This document shows positions 47,457 through 59,964 of a stretch of 64,000 nt of DNA, one piece after another (within the stretch, counting starts at the first letter, position 1; each line of letters opens with the position of its first letter). The notes below the pieces were generated by a model. That model did not search any database. It was not told the origin of the DNA and saw nothing but the letters and a program-made list of their open reading frames with translations. This DNA comes from Apodemus sylvaticus (taxonomy: Eukaryota; Chordata; Mammalia; Rodentia; Muridae), in NCBI RefSeq assembly GCF_947179515.1, contig NC_067480.1, positions 14,285,588-14,349,587 of the forward strand, written 5' to 3'. The position numbers and the translations under genes are program-made.

Positions 47457-48046
47457 ATATGACAAAATGACTGGAGTCTTGGAGTCCTCATTAGGGTGCA
47501 TTACTCAAATCACTTTACAACAGGTAACAGTTTCATGTATGAATTTTCTCGTGTGGATTTGGCCTATGATCAAAAAGCAGTTGGTTACCCCCATGGCAGG
47601 CAAACCACTAAATGCACAGCACACCTGAAAGTCAGCAACTTGCATAGTTTCAGCCTGCATAATAAAATCTAACCAGAAGAGTGGAAGCTCCATGTTCACT
47701 TCAAACTTGATGTCTTCTCATTCTTCATGTTTTGACTTCAACGATAGGACCTTTCATGGTATTTTTGAAGGGAGCCCTAAAAAGAGGGAAGGGGGACAAA
47801 AAAGAGTAATGAGGAAATAAATATGAACAAAAATAAAATACTAAAAAGAATATAATAAAATAAAAGCATTTATATATATGTTAAAAGTCAAATGAAATAC
47901 ACTACTTAATATTAACATATACAACAAAAATCCTTATTTCCTCTTGCCATTTGTGTATATTATATAATGCACCTTTCACATATTTAACATTATTTTGTGA
48001 AAAAGACACTATATTCTGAAATCTCAAGAGACAGGTCACTTAAATT
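47457..48046. other. Unclassified sequence
   Basis: The part around AAAGCAGTTGGTTACCCCCA (47572) resembles a phrase found in a common rodent repeat that I cannot name. No gene. Confidence 0.35.
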
Positions 48047-48057
48047 TTAAGTGTTTT

Positions 48058-48077
48058 TTTGTTTTTTGGTTTTTTTT

Positions 48078-48108
<31 letters not shown>

Positions 48109-48244
48109 GAGACAGGGTTTCTCTGTATAGCCCTGGCTGTCCTGGAGCTCACTCTGTAGACCAGGCTGGCCTCAAACTCAGAAATCCACCTGCCTCTGCC
48201 TCCCAGAGTGCTGGGATTACAGGCATGTGCCACCACCGCCTGGC
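48058..48244 (-). mobile_element. B1 SINE, minus strand
   Basis: T-rich tail (48058-48107) with long pure T runs, then the reversed B1 body: GAGACAGGGTTTCTCTGTAT, TGGCTGTCCTGGAGCTCACT, GTGCTGGGATTACAGGCATG. Flanks TTAAGTGTTTT at 48047-48057 and 48245-48255 form a perfect 11-bp target-site duplication. Confidence 0.95.
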
Positions 48245-48278
48245 TTAAGTGTTTTAAAATAAAAATAAAGAATGCTGA

Positions 48279-48620
48279 AGGATCTGTCAGCCCCATAGGA
48301 GGAACAACATTATGAACCAAACAGTATCTCCAGAACTCCCAGGGACTAAACTACCAAACAAAGAGTACAAATGGAGGGACCCATGACTCCAGCTGCCTAT
48401 GTAGCAGAGGATGTTCTTGTTGGACATCAAAGGAAGGAGAGGAGCTTGGCCCTGAGAAAGCTAAATGCCCCGGGATAGGGGAATTCAAGGACAGGGAAGA
48501 GGGAGTGGGTAGGTTGGCGAGCAGGGGATAGGAGATATGGGATAGCAGCTTGCCTTCAGAGGGGAAACCAGAAAGGGGATAGCATTTGAAATGTAAATAA
48601 AGAAAATATCTAATTAAAAA
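48279..48620 (+). mobile_element. 5'-truncated Lx 3' UTR, plus strand
   Basis: Lx 3' UTR phrases in order: 'ccccataggaggaacaacat', 'tccagaactcccagggacta', 'tgtagcagaggatgttcttg', G-rich tract, GCATTTGAAATGTAAATAAA and an A tail. Flanks AAAGAATGCTGA at 48267-48278 and 48621-48632 form a perfect 12-bp target-site duplication, so the insertion is only about 340 bases. Confidence 0.93.
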
Positions 48621-48632
48621 AAAGAATGCTGA

Positions 48633-49179
48633 TCCTGGACTACATGTGACATATTCACTCATCTCAACTCCTTCCCATCAGCATCCTCATGTACTCTCAA
48701 AAACATGTAGTTGTTTTCATATCAGGCTCATGTTCTATGCTGTATAAAAATCATTTCATTGATTCAAATTCAAAATGTGGATTTCATTTTTTTAACAAGT
48801 ATTGAAGTGACTCATATTACTGTTTTCTTTTCTATTACTATGTTTCCTCCCTCTGCTCCCCCACAGTAGCACTGTTGAGGATTAGATCTAGAAACTACAA
48901 ATCCTGGACAAGTTCTCTCAGTGAAACAGATACTGAGACATCTGGATTATCATCTTCAGACCAGCCTGTGATGTATATTGAGCTTAGGATCAGCCTGAAC
49001 AATAATTAAAACTTAACACAATAAATAAAACTGAACTCCAAATAAATAAAGAAATAATTAAATAGTGGAATAATTAAATGATGGAATAGGGACTATCATG
49101 TTCAATGGGTTAATTTGATAGCTCTAATTTTAACATATATTGGTTGCCTAGGTTCAATGAAAATTGATGAGCTAAAATT

Positions 49180-49181
<2 letters not shown>
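48633..49181. other. AT-rich sequence, nothing recognised
   Basis: No gene or repeat recognised. Confidence 0.4.

Positions 49182-49210
<29 letters not shown>
49182..49210. repeat. (CA)n microsatellite
   Basis: About 14 uninterrupted CA units. Confidence 0.95.
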
Positions 49211-49214
<4 letters not shown>

Positions 49215-50322
49215 TTCCTCCTTCAAAAAAAGAGATAACATCTATGAATTTTTATTATGAAGTTCCTAAGTTCTTAGTGAAACAATTAATATCCCTTGAC
49301 TATGACAAATGAGGGGATTTGACTATTTAGCTTATAAAAAGTAGTAGTTCTCATCTGAGTACACACCTATTACTGGAAACATTGTAATGTTTCTGGTTGA
49401 TTCCCTTTGGTATACTGTATATATACAAATGTTTCTTATGCATTTCACATTTGTTTTATTATGATCCTTTATTTATGTGTTTAAGGTGTGCATCAGAAAA
49501 TGTAGAAAAACAACTACAAATAAAAAAAAAATGTGTGAAGTTAGACTGAGGAAAAAAGTAAAACCACAGGCAGAAATTGAAGGCACAAATCTATGGGACA
49601 CAATGAAAGCAGTGCTAAGAAGAAAATTCATAGCTTTGAGTGCCTTCAAAAAGAAATTCGAGAGAGCATACACTAGAAGATTAACGGAACAACTGAGAGC
49701 CCTGGAACAAGAAGAAGCCAACTCACCCAGGAGGAGAAGAAGACAGGAAATCATCAATCTCAGGGTTGATATCAATCAAGTAGAAACCAAGAGAACCATA
49801 CAAATAATCAACAAAACCAAAAGCTGGTCCTTTGAAAAAAATCAACAAGATAGATAAACCCTTAGCCAGACTAAACAAAGGGTACAGAGAAAGTATCCAA
49901 ATTAACAAAATTAGAAATGAAAATGGAGATATTACAACAGAAAATGAGGAAATTCAAAAAATCATCAGATCCTACTACAAAAACCTGTACTCAACACAAC
50001 TGGAGAATCTGGAGGAAATGGACATTTTCTTAGACAGATACCAATTACCAAAATTAAACCAGGATCAAATAGACCATCTAAACAGACCCATAACCCCTAA
50101 AGAAATAGAAGGGGTCATAGATAGGCTTCTGACCAAAAAAAGCACAGGACCAGATGGTTTCAGTGCAGAATTCTATCAGACCTTCAAAGAAGACTTAACA
50201 CCAATACTCTTCAAACTTTTCTACCAAATAGAAACAGAAAGAAGACTACCCAACTCCTTCTTCGAAGTCACTATTACACTGATACCAAAACCACACAAAG
50301 ATCCAACTAAGAAAGAGAATTT

Positions 50323-50392
50323 CAGGCCAATTTCCCTTATGAATATCGATGCAAAAACAGGCCAATTTCCCTTATGAATATCGATGCAAAAA
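50323..50392 (+). repeat. Perfect 35-bp tandem duplication in ORF2
   Basis: 50323-50357 and 50358-50392 are identical, each starting CAGGCCAATTTCCCTTATGA and ending GATGCAAAAA. Since 35 is not a multiple of 3, it is frame-breaking. The perfect match suggests it is recent. Confidence 0.95.
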
Positions 50393-51541
50393 TACTTAAT
50401 AAAATTCTTGCCAACCAAATCCAAGAACACATCGAAACAATCATCCACCAGGATCAAGTAGGCTTCATCCCAGGGATGCAGGGAAGGTTCAATAGAAGGA
50501 AATCCATCAATGCAATCTACTACATAAACATACTCAAAGAAAAATACCACATGATCATTTCATTAGATGCTGAAAAGGCATTTAACAAAATTCAGCATCC
50601 TTTCATGCTAAAAGTCTTGGAAAGGACAGGAATTCAAGGCTCATATCTAAACATAGTAAAAGCAATATACAGCAAACCGGTAGCCAACATCAAACTAAAT
50701 GGAGAGAAACTTGAAGCAATCCCACTAAAATCAGGGACTAGACAAGGCTGCCCCCTCTCTCCATATCTTTTCAATATAGTTCTTGAAGTCCTAACTAGAG
50801 CAAATAGACAACATAAGGAGGTCAAAGGGATTCAAATTGGAAAGGAAGAAGTCAAACTATCACTATTTGCAGATGATATGATAGTCTACTTAAGTGACCC
50901 AAAAAACTCCACTAGAGAACTCCTACAGCTGATAAACAACTTCAGCAAAGTGGCTGGTTACAAAATCAACTCAAGCAAATCAGTAGCTTTCATATACTCA
51001 AAGGATAAGAAGACTGAGAAAGAAATCAGGGAAATGACACTCTTCACAATAGCCACAAACAGCATAAAGTATCTTGGGGTGACTCTAAGCAAGAAAGTGA
51101 TAGACCTATATGACAAGAACTTCAGATCTCTGAAGAAGGAAATAGAAGACGATCTCAGAAAATGGAAAAATCTTCCATGCTCATGGATTAGCAGGATTAA
51201 TATAGTTAGAATAGCTGTATTGCCAAAGGCAATTTACAGATTCAATGCAATTCCCATCAAAATCCCAACAAAGTTCTTCATAGAGCTAGAAAGAGCAATG
51301 CTCAAATTCATCTGGAATAACAAAAAACCCAGAATAGCTAAAACTATTCTCAACAGTAAAAGAACTTCAGGGGGATTCAGTATCCCAGACTTCAAATTTT
51401 ACTACAGAGCAATAGTGATAAAAACTGCATGGTATTGGTACAATGTCAGGCAAGTGGATCAATGGAATAGGATTGAAGACCCAGAAATGAACCCACACAC
51501 CTATGGTCACTTGATCTTCGACAAAGTAGCTGAAAGCATCT

Positions 51542-51635
51542 TTGACTCCAATTGAGCCAGCACCATTTGTTGCAAAGCATCCAGCGGAAAAAAGATAGGC
51601 TTTTCAACAAATGGTGCTGGTTCAATTGGAGGTCA
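51542..51635. repeat. Inverted repeat from a templated insertion
   Basis: 51542-51572 (with CCAATTGAGCCAGCACCATT) is the near-perfect reverse complement of 51605-51635 (with AATGGTGCTGGTTCAATTGG), with a 32-base spacer. The downstream arm is normal ORF2; the upstream arm is extra. Confidence 0.88.
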
Positions 51636-52905
51636 ACATGCAGAATTATGCGAATCGATCCATTCTTATCTCCTTGTACTAAGCTCAACTCCAAATGGAT
51701 CAAGGACCTCCACATAAAACCTGACACACTGAAACTAATAGAAAAGAAACTGGAGAAGACCCTTGAGGACATGGGCACAGGGGGAAAGTTCCTGAATAGA
51801 ACACCAATAGCTTATGCTCTAAGATCAAGAATTGACAAATGGGACCTCATAAAACTACAAAGTTTCTGTAAGGCAAAGGACACCGTCAAAAGGACAAAAT
51901 GTCAACCAGCAGATTGGGAAAGGATCTTCACCAACCCTAAATCTGACAGAGGGCTAATATCTAATATATACAGAGAACTCAAGAAGGTAGAACCGAAAGA
52001 ACCAAATAACCCCATTAAAAAGTGGTGTACCGAGCTAAACAAAGATTTTTCACATAAAGAACTTCAGAGGGCTGAGAAACACCTTAAGAAATGTTCAACA
52101 TCATTAATCATTAGGGAAATGCAAATCAAAACAACCCTGAGATTTCACCTTATACCAGTCAGAATGGTTAAGATCAAAAACTCAGGAGACAGCTGGTGCT
52201 GGTGAGGATGTGGAGAAAGAGGAACACTCTTCCACTGCTGGTGGGATTGTAAGATGGTGCAACCACTTTGGAACTCAGTCTGGAGGTTCATCAGAAAACT
52301 GGGCATGGCACTTCCGGAGGACCCTGCTATACCATTCCTGGGCATATACTCAGAGGATTCTTCAGCATGCAATAAGGACACATGCTCCACTATGTTCATA
52401 GCAGCCCTATTTGTAGTAGCCAAAAGCTGGAAACAACCCAGGTGTCCATCAACGGAGGAATGGATACAAAAAATATGGTATATTTACACAATGGAGTAGT
52501 ATTCAGCCATTAGAAACAATGATTTCATGAAATTCGTAGACAAATGGATGGAGCTGGAGAACATCATACTAAGTGAGGTAACCCAGTCTCAAAAGATAAA
52601 TCATGGTATGCATTCACTGATAAGTGGATATTAACCTAGAAACTTGGAATACCCAAGAAATAATCCACATATTAAATGATGTCCAAAAAGAACAGAGGAG
52701 CGGCCCCTGGTTCTGGAAAGACTCAATGCAACAATATAGGGAAATACCAGAACAGGGAAGTGGGAAGGAATAGATGGAGGAACAGGGGGAGGGAAGAGGG
52801 CTTATGGGACTTGTGGGGAGTGGGGACCCAGAAAAGGGGAAATCATTTGATATGTAAATAAAGAATACATCAAATAAAAAAGAGAGAGAGAAAATAGTAA
52901 AAAAA

Positions 52906-53509
52906 AATTTAAAAAATGTACATTGCTATGGACATTAAGAGGTGAAACTAGCTTATTAACTATTTACTAAGATAAAATATTAAAACTGGTATTTTTTACA
53001 AGTGAAACAAAGGTGTATGTTTATTCAGGTGAAATCTGAAGTTAACCATTTTAAAATTAAAAATTTGTTTGCATTCAGTACCTTTATAAGTTTGGATGAC
53101 AATCAACTCTCTGTTTCCAAAATATTTCTACTATACTGAAATAAAACTGTGCCCACTGAAGAGTATCTCTGTGTCTTTCTTTCCTGGCCCAATGACATGT
53201 ATCACTTGCGTCAAGTCTATATAATTTACTTATTCTGAATATTTTAAGCCAATTAAACCAAACAATAAAACATTTGCCTGTATTGATTTTGCATAGTGTT
53301 TTCAAAGTTCATCCACATTGGACCATGTGTCAATTTGTTATTTGACATTTGATATTTGATAGAACTAAAGTTATATATCTGGCAGTGTATTTTTATATAT
53401 TTTCATAATTAAATAAAGGAAAGAATAATGAAAGTAGAAAGGGAATGTAGAGAGAGAAACAAGAGAACAGAATAAAAGATTAGTTAATAATGTAGGATAT
53501 TGACAATCC
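52906..53509. other. AT-rich sequence, nothing recognised
   Basis: A 73-codon minus frame at 53084-53305 has no support. Confidence 0.4.
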
Positions 53510-55585
53510 TTCCAGTTTCCATCTGTGTTCCAGGAGGTTAATCTATGTTGCAGCCCTTAGTACCCCAATTCCATGCAGAGAAAGTGTGCATCTGAGGAGT
53601 GCTGAAACACACCCAGGCTTATGGGTTCATGGAAGAGACAGGCTCCACTCAGAGACAGAAATGCCAGCTAACACCAGAGATAACCAGATGGCAGGGGCAA
53701 GCATTAAATATAAACAACAGAAAACAATGCCAACACACCAGAAAATCAAAATTCTAATATAAAATCCCATCTCATGGTGATGATAGAGAACTTTAAGGAT
53801 AAAAATAACTTCCTCATAGAAATACCGGAGAACACAGGAAAACAGGTAGAAGCCCTTATGAGGAAACCCATAAATCCTTTAAAGAAATACTGGAAAACAT
53901 AACTAAATAGGTAAAGAAATTTAACAAAATCATCCAGGATCTAAAAATATAAATAGAAACAATAAAGAAATCACAAGGGGAGGCAACCCTGGAGATAGAA
54001 AACCTAGGCAAGAGATCAGGAATCATAGATCCAAGCATTGCCAACAGAATACAAGGGATAGAAGAGAGAATCTCAGGTGCAGAAGATACCTTAGAAGGCA
54101 TTGACACAATAGTAAAAAAAAATGCAAAATACAAAAAGCTCTTAATAGAAAACATCCAAGAAATTCAGGGCACAGAGAAAAGACCAAACCTAACCATAAT
54201 AGGTATAGAATAGAGCACACTGCCAACTGAAGGGCCCAGTAAACATCTTCAACAAAATTATAGATGAAAACTTCCCTAAATTAAAGAGATGCCCATAAAC
54301 ATACAAGAAGCCTACAGAATGCCAAATAGATTGGACAATAAAATAAATTCCTCCCATCACATAATAATCAAAACATCAGCTTCACACAACAAAAAAAAGA
54401 ACACTGAAAACAGTAAGCAAAAACTGTCAAGTAACATAAAGGTATACCTATCAGAATTACAACAGATTTCTCAACAGAGACACTAAAAGCCAGACAATCT
54501 TGGGCAGATGTCATACAGACACTAATATCAAAAATGCCAACCCAGGCTACTATACTCAGCAAAAGTCTCAATTACCATAAATGGAGAAACCAAGATATTC
54601 CATGACAAAACCAAATTTAAGCAATATCTTTCCACAAATACAGCCCTACAAAGGATAATAAATGAGAAATTCCAAAACTAGGAGGGGAAATTACACCCAA
54701 GAAAATGCAAGAAATGTTCTTACAACAAACTTAAAGAAAAGAGCCAAGTAAATATAATTCCACCCCTGACAACAAAAATAACTGGAAGCCACAACCATTG
54801 GTCCTTAATATCTCTTAATGTCAATAGACTCAATTCCCCAATAAAATGTCACAAACTAACAGATTGGATATGGAAAAAGGACCCAGCATTTTGCTGCATA
54901 CAGGAAAGACACCTAAGTGACAAAGACAGATACTACCTCAAAGTAAAAGTCTGGAAAACATATTCTAATCAAATGATCCCAAGAAAGAAGCTGGAGTAGC
55001 CATTTTTAAGTTAAAAAAAGATTTTCAACCAAAAGTTATCAGAAAAAATGAGGAAGTACACTTCTACACATCAAAGGGAAAAACTAACAAGATGTACACT
55101 TAATTCTGAACATCTATGCCCCAAATGCGAGAGCACCCATATTAGTAAAAGAAAAGTTACCAAAGCTCAAAGCACATATTGAACCCCACACAATAATAGT
55201 AGGAGACTTCAACACCCTACTCTCACCAATAGATAGATCATGGAAACAGAAACTGAAGAGAGTCCCAGTTAAATTAACAGAAGCTATGAACCAAATGGAT
55301 TTAATAGATATCTATAGAAAATTTCACCCTAAAACAAAAGAATATACATTCTTCTCAGCACCTCTTCAAAACTGACCATATTATTTGACATTAAACAAGC
55401 CTCAACTGATACAAGAAGATTGAAATAATCCCACGCATCCTATTAGATCACTATGGACTGAGGTTGGTCTTCAATAACAACAAAACAATAGAATCCCACA
55501 AACTCATGGAAAATGAATAAATCTACTCGATAATTTAGTCAGAGAAGAAATAAAGAAAAAGTTAAAGACTTTAGAAATAAAAATG
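53510..55585 (+). mobile_element. Old L1, plus strand: 5' UTR end, ORF1, start of ORF2
   Basis: End of an L1 5' UTR (53510-53687, around 'atgccagctaacaccagaga'), ORF1 from the ATG at 53688, the inter-ORF region (about 54710-54790) and the ORF2 endonuclease to about 55585. There a second L1 begins that repeats part of the endonuclease. Many stops; old. Confidence 0.82.
53688..54700 (+). pseudogene. L1 ORF1 remnant, nearly full length
   Basis: The frame starts ATGGCAGGGGCAAGC but is soon broken by frameshifts and stops. The middle encodes the remains of the coiled coil (many Glu/Lys/Asn codons, 53820-54180). The block 54289-54486 reads INIQEAYRMPNRLDNKINSS, the C-terminal RNA-binding part, followed by ITIDGET-like sequence around 54570-54600 ('ataaatggagaaaccaagat'). 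About 1 kb, near normal ORF1 length, but not translatable as one protein. Confidence 0.78.
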
Positions 55586-58500
55586 AATAAACACTATACC
55601 TCAGAATAAAAGGCTGGAAAACAATTTTCCAAACAAATGGTCCCAGGAAACAAGCTGGAGAAGCCATTCTAATATTGGATAAAATTGACTTTCAGCCAAA
55701 AGTCATCAAAAAAGATAAGGAACGACACTTCATACTCATTAAAGGAAAAATCTACCAAGAAAAACTTTCAATTATGAGCATCTATACTCCAAATGCAAGG
55801 ACACACACATTCATAAAAGAAACTTTACTAAAGCTCAAAGCATACTTTGTACCTTTACCTTTCTATCTAATACAATAATTGTTAAGCACATACTTTGTAC
55901 CTGTACCTTTATACTTAACACAATAATTGTGGGGGACTTTCACACCCCACTCTCATAATCTACACATCAGGGAAACACAAACTAAATATGAACACAGTGA
56001 AACTAACAGAAGTTATAGACCAAATGGATTTAACAGTATCTATAGAACATTTCATCCTAAATCAAAAGAATATACCTTCTCCTCAGCACCACATTGTATG
56101 TTCTCCAAAATTGATCATATATTAGTTCAAAAAAAACCAGATCTCAACAGATATAAGAAGATTGAAATAATTCCATTCTCCTATAAGATTGCTATAGATT
56201 ACAGCTGGATTTCAATGGCAACAAAAACAACAGAAAGCCCACATACACATGGAAGCTGAATAATGCTCTACTCAATAATAACTTGGGCAAGGAAGAAATA
56301 AGGAAAGAAATCAAAGACTTTTTAGAATTTAACTAAAATGAAGGCATATCATACCCAATCTTATGGAACAAAATTAAAGCAGTGCTAACAGGAAAACTCA
56401 TTGCTCTGAGTGCCTTCATAAAGAAATTGAAGAGAGTTTACACTAGCAGCTTAATAGCATATCTGAAAGCACTAGAACAAAAAAGAAGTAAATATATCCA
56501 AAAGTAGGCAGCAGGAAATAATCAAATTTAGGGCTGAAATCAACAGAATAAAAACAAAATCTATACAAAGAATCAAGAAAACCAAGAGCTGGTTCTTTGA
56601 GAAAATCAACAAGATCAATAAACCCTTAGCAAGACTAACGAAAGAGCACAGAGACAGTATCAAACTTAACAAAATCAGAAATTAAAAGGCAAATATAACA
56701 ACAGAAACTGAAGAAATTAAAAAAAATTATCAGATCCTACTATAAAAGTCTATACTCAACAAACCTGGATAATCTAGATGAAATGGATGATTTTCTAGAT
56801 AGATATCGGGTACCAAAGTTAAATCATTATCAGAAAAACCATATAAACAGTCCCATAACCCCTAATGAAATTGAAGCATTCACTAAAAGTCTCCCATCTA
56901 TAAATGCCCAGGACCAGATGGTTTTAGTGAGAATTTTATCAGACCTTCAAAGAAGACATAATACCAATACTTTTCAAACTATTCCACAAAAATGAAACAG
57001 AAGAAACTTTACCTAATTCCTTCCACAAAGCCAGAATTACGCTGATTACCTAAACCACAAAAAGACTCAACAGAGAGAAAAGTTCAGACGAATTTTCTTT
57101 ACAAATATCGATGAAAAAAATTACTCAATAAAATTCTCATGAACAAAATCTAAGAACACTTCAAAATGTTCATTCACCATGATCAAGTAGATCCCAGAAA
57201 TGCAGAGATGGTTTAACATAATCTACTATATAAACAAATTCAAAGAAAATAACCACATGGTCATCTCATTAGATGCTGAAAAAGCCTTTGACAAAATGCA
57301 ACACCCCTTCATGTTAAAAGCCTGGAAAGATCAAGAATCCAAGGCCCATACCTAAACATAACAAAAGCAATATACAGTAAGCCAATAGCCAACATCAAAT
57401 TAAATGTAGAGAAACTTGAAGAAATCTCACTAAAATCAGGAACTAAACAAGGCAGTCCCACTCTCTCCCTATCTATTCAATATAGTACTTGAAGATCTAC
57501 CCATAGCAATTGCACAACAAAAGGAGGTCAAAGGGATACAAACTGGAAAAGAAGAAGTACAGATATCACTGTTTGTGAATGACATGACAGTATACTTAAG
57601 GGACCCCAAAATTTCAACCAGAGAACTCCCACCACCAATAAACAACTTTAGCAAAGTGGTTGGATATAAAGTTAACTCAAGCATATCAGTTGCTTTCCAA
57701 TACTGAAAGGATAAGTGGACTGAGAAAGAAATTAGGTAAACAACACCCTTCACTATAGCCATAAATAATATAAAATATCTTGGTGTGACTCTAACTAAGC
57801 AAGAGAAAGATCTGTAGAACAAGAACTTCATCTCTGAAGAAAGAAATTTAAGAAGACTCCAGAAGATGGAGAGACCTTACATGCTCAGGGATCAGCAGGA
57901 TTAACATAGTAAAACTTTACAACTGTCCAAAAACAATCTACAGATTCAATGCAATCCCTATGGAAATTCGTATTTTCTTCATAGAAATTTCTTCATAGAA
58001 AGAGCAATTCTCAAATTTATTTAGAATAACAAAAAACCCAGGATAGCAAAAACCATTCCCAACACTAAGAGAACATCTCGGGGAATCACTCTGACATCAA
58101 GCTGTACTACAGATCAATAGTGATAAAACTGCATTGTATTTCTACAGAAACAGACAAGTAGATAAATGGAATAGAATTAAAGACCCAGAATTAAACCCAC
58201 ACACCTATGATCACTTAATATTTGACAAAGAAGTCAAAAACATAGAGTGGAAAAAAAGATAGCATATTCTACAAATGGTGCTGGCTCAAGTGATTGTCGG
58301 CATGTAGAAGAATGCAAACTGATTCATTCTTATCTCCTTGTAAAAAGCACAAGTCTAAGTTGACCAAAGACCTTCACATAAAACTAAATACACTAAATCT
58401 AATAGAAGATAAAGGAGGGAAGATCCTTGAACACATGGGCACTGGGGAAAATTACCTATATATAGCATCAATGGCCCAGGCTCTAAGATCAACTACAGAC

Positions 58501-59150
58501 AAATGGGATCCCATAAAATTGAAAAGCTTCTGTAAGGCAAAGGACACTACCATCAGGACACAACAGCAACCTACAGATTTGTAAAAGATCTTTTCCAATC
58601 TTACATCCAGTGTAGGCCTAATATCCAATATATACAAAGATTTCAAGAAGTTATACTCCAGAGAACCAAATAACCCAATATAAAATTGGGGTACAGAGCT
58701 AAACAAAGAATTCTTAATGGAGAAATATCATATGGCTGAGAAGCACCTAAAGAAATATTTGACATCCTTAATCATCACGGAAATGCAAATCAAAATGACC
58801 CTGAGATTCAATCTCACACCAGTCAGAATGGTTAAGATTAAAAACTTAGTTGGCAGCAGATGCTTTCAAGGATGTGGAGAAAGAGGAACGCTCCTCCATT
58901 GCTGGTGGGATTCCAAGCGGGTACAACCATTCTGGAAATCAACTCTACCTGAAGACCCAGCTATACCACACCTGGGCATATATCCGAAAGATGCTCTAAC
59001 ATATAACAAGGACACAATGTTCCACTATGTTCATAGCAGCCTTATTTATAAGAAACTGGAAACAAGGCAGATGTCCCTCAATAGAGAAATGGAGACAGAA
59101 AATGTGATTCATTTACACAATGCAGTCCTACTCAGCTATTATAAACAATG
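54770..59150 (+). pseudogene. L1 ORF2 remnants with duplicated endonuclease segment
   Basis: The endonuclease is represented twice, 54770-55585 and 55586-56330, so this is two joined ORF2 copies, not one. The catalytic FADD of the RT is changed to FVND at 57573-57584, on top of dozens of stops and frameshifts. Blocks of 60-144 codons remain (for example 58717-59151 with the GCGERGTLLHCWW cysteine motif). Dead. Confidence 0.8.
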
Positions 59151-59155
59151 ACTTC
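55586..59155 (+). mobile_element. Second old L1, plus strand: ORF2 from endonuclease to near its C-terminus
   Basis: From GAATAAACACTATACCTCAG the ORF2 endonuclease is read again (the stretch 'aaggctggaaaacaattttc' repeats what lies at about 54945-54965). The RT follows with a degraded FADD (57573-57584 reads FVND, 'tttgtgaatgac'), then thumb, cysteine region (58860-58920) and C-terminus to about 59150. No 3' UTR is present, so the element is truncated at both ends. Confidence 0.82.
55839..55930 (+). repeat. Diverged tandem duplication of about 43 bp
   Basis: CATACTTTGTACCTTTACCT ... ATACAATAATTGT (55840-55881) recurs as CATACTTTGTACCTGTACCT ... ACACAATAATTGT (55888-55930). A few mismatches, so older than the 35-bp duplication at 50323. 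Confidence 0.85.
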
Positions 59156-59515
59156 AATATTCTTTTCTCTAAGAGCATAGCCCTGGGTAAGTAGGGCACC
59201 ATCATCAGAGTGAACTACTCAAATGGCAGTAACTTGGAAGCTAGGCAAGGTGCAGCGGCCATAAAGAATGCTGCCTACTGGGTTGTTTCCCATGGCTTGT
59301 TCAGTCAGCTTCCTTACTGAACCAAGGACAACCTGCCCGGGAAGGATGGTCCACAATGGGCTGAGGCCTACCACATCAATCACTTATTAAGAAAATACCT
59401 TACAGATTAGCATACAACTTGATTTAATGGTGACATTTCCTTAATTGAGGTTCTCTCCTCTCAGATGACTTCAGTTTATGTCCAGTTGACATAAAACTAT
59501 CCAGCACAAACACCT
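59156..59515 (-). mobile_element. Dispersed rodent repeat, family not named, probable minus strand
   Basis: The reverse complement begins GTGCTGGATAGTTTTATGTC and includes 'aagtgattgatgtggtaggc', CTCAGCCCATTGTGGACC and GAACAAGCCATGGGAAAC. I recognise this chain as a frequent mouse/rat dispersed repeat but cannot assign the family name. No coding capacity. Confidence 0.6.
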
Positions 59516-59964
59516 TTAAGAGTTTAAAGACACATGTTCCTTCAGATTTTATTGGAGTTGCTTATTTTGATTGAATCTTGTTTCTTTTGAATGTGAAATG
59601 AAATGTATCTGGATATACATCACAATTTGGATTAGAGGCCAATTGTTTCAAAACCTTGTTTTGCAGACACACCACATATGTCTGCCCACCTGCTGGGCTC
59701 TACAATAATGCCTCTTTCCTCTGCTGTTTTTCTTGCTTATTGAAGTGGAGAGTTTGATTCTTGTTGCAGTTAAGCTTAACCTTCAGAAATGACAAGCATT
59801 CAAACGTTGGCCAATTATGTTTCTTTGATTCTAGTTTTAAAATCCAAACTATTAACTAAAATTTCTCTTTCCAAGTCCTATGAAATTCTGTAGACATGAA
59901 ATCTATCCCCTTTCTCCCATGGGAATAATGCTGACCAAAACTTTAGCAGATCAGTTAAAATACT
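59516..59964. other. Unclassified sequence
   Basis: Nothing recognised. Confidence 0.4.

Larger units (their letters stand above)
49590..52500 (+). pseudogene. L1 ORF2 remnant with the longest open RT block in the window
   Basis: Four open blocks. 49590-49857 is the region between endonuclease and RT, ending after the SW-FEK segment by a one-base frameshift. 49832-50377 is the RT start. 50374-51555 (393 codons) is the RT and thumb, with FADD at residues 165-168 and AEKAFNKIQ, where relatives have FDK. 51552-52205 and on is the C-terminal part. The 35-bp duplication at 50323-50392 shifts the frame between the second and third blocks, and the inverted insertion near 51542 breaks the third from the fourth. 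The cysteine motif is cut by a TGA after SWCW (52203-52205). Without an endonuclease domain or a single frame it cannot act. Confidence 0.88.
49575..52905 (+). mobile_element. 5'-truncated L1, plus strand, rat type
   Basis: Starts in ORF2 after the endonuclease (around TCTATGGGACACAATGAAAG), continues through RT, thumb and C-terminus to a 3' UTR ending TTGATATGTAAATAAAGAAT and an A-rich tail with GA units. The 3' UTR is of the same subtype as copy B at 42827. It carries a 35-bp tandem duplication and a small inverted insertion. No clear target-site duplication. Confidence 0.9.

Noticed and set aside
49575..52500. Active L1
   Set aside because: The RT core is long and open, but the endonuclease is absent and the frame is broken by a duplication, an inverted insertion and a stop in the cysteine region.
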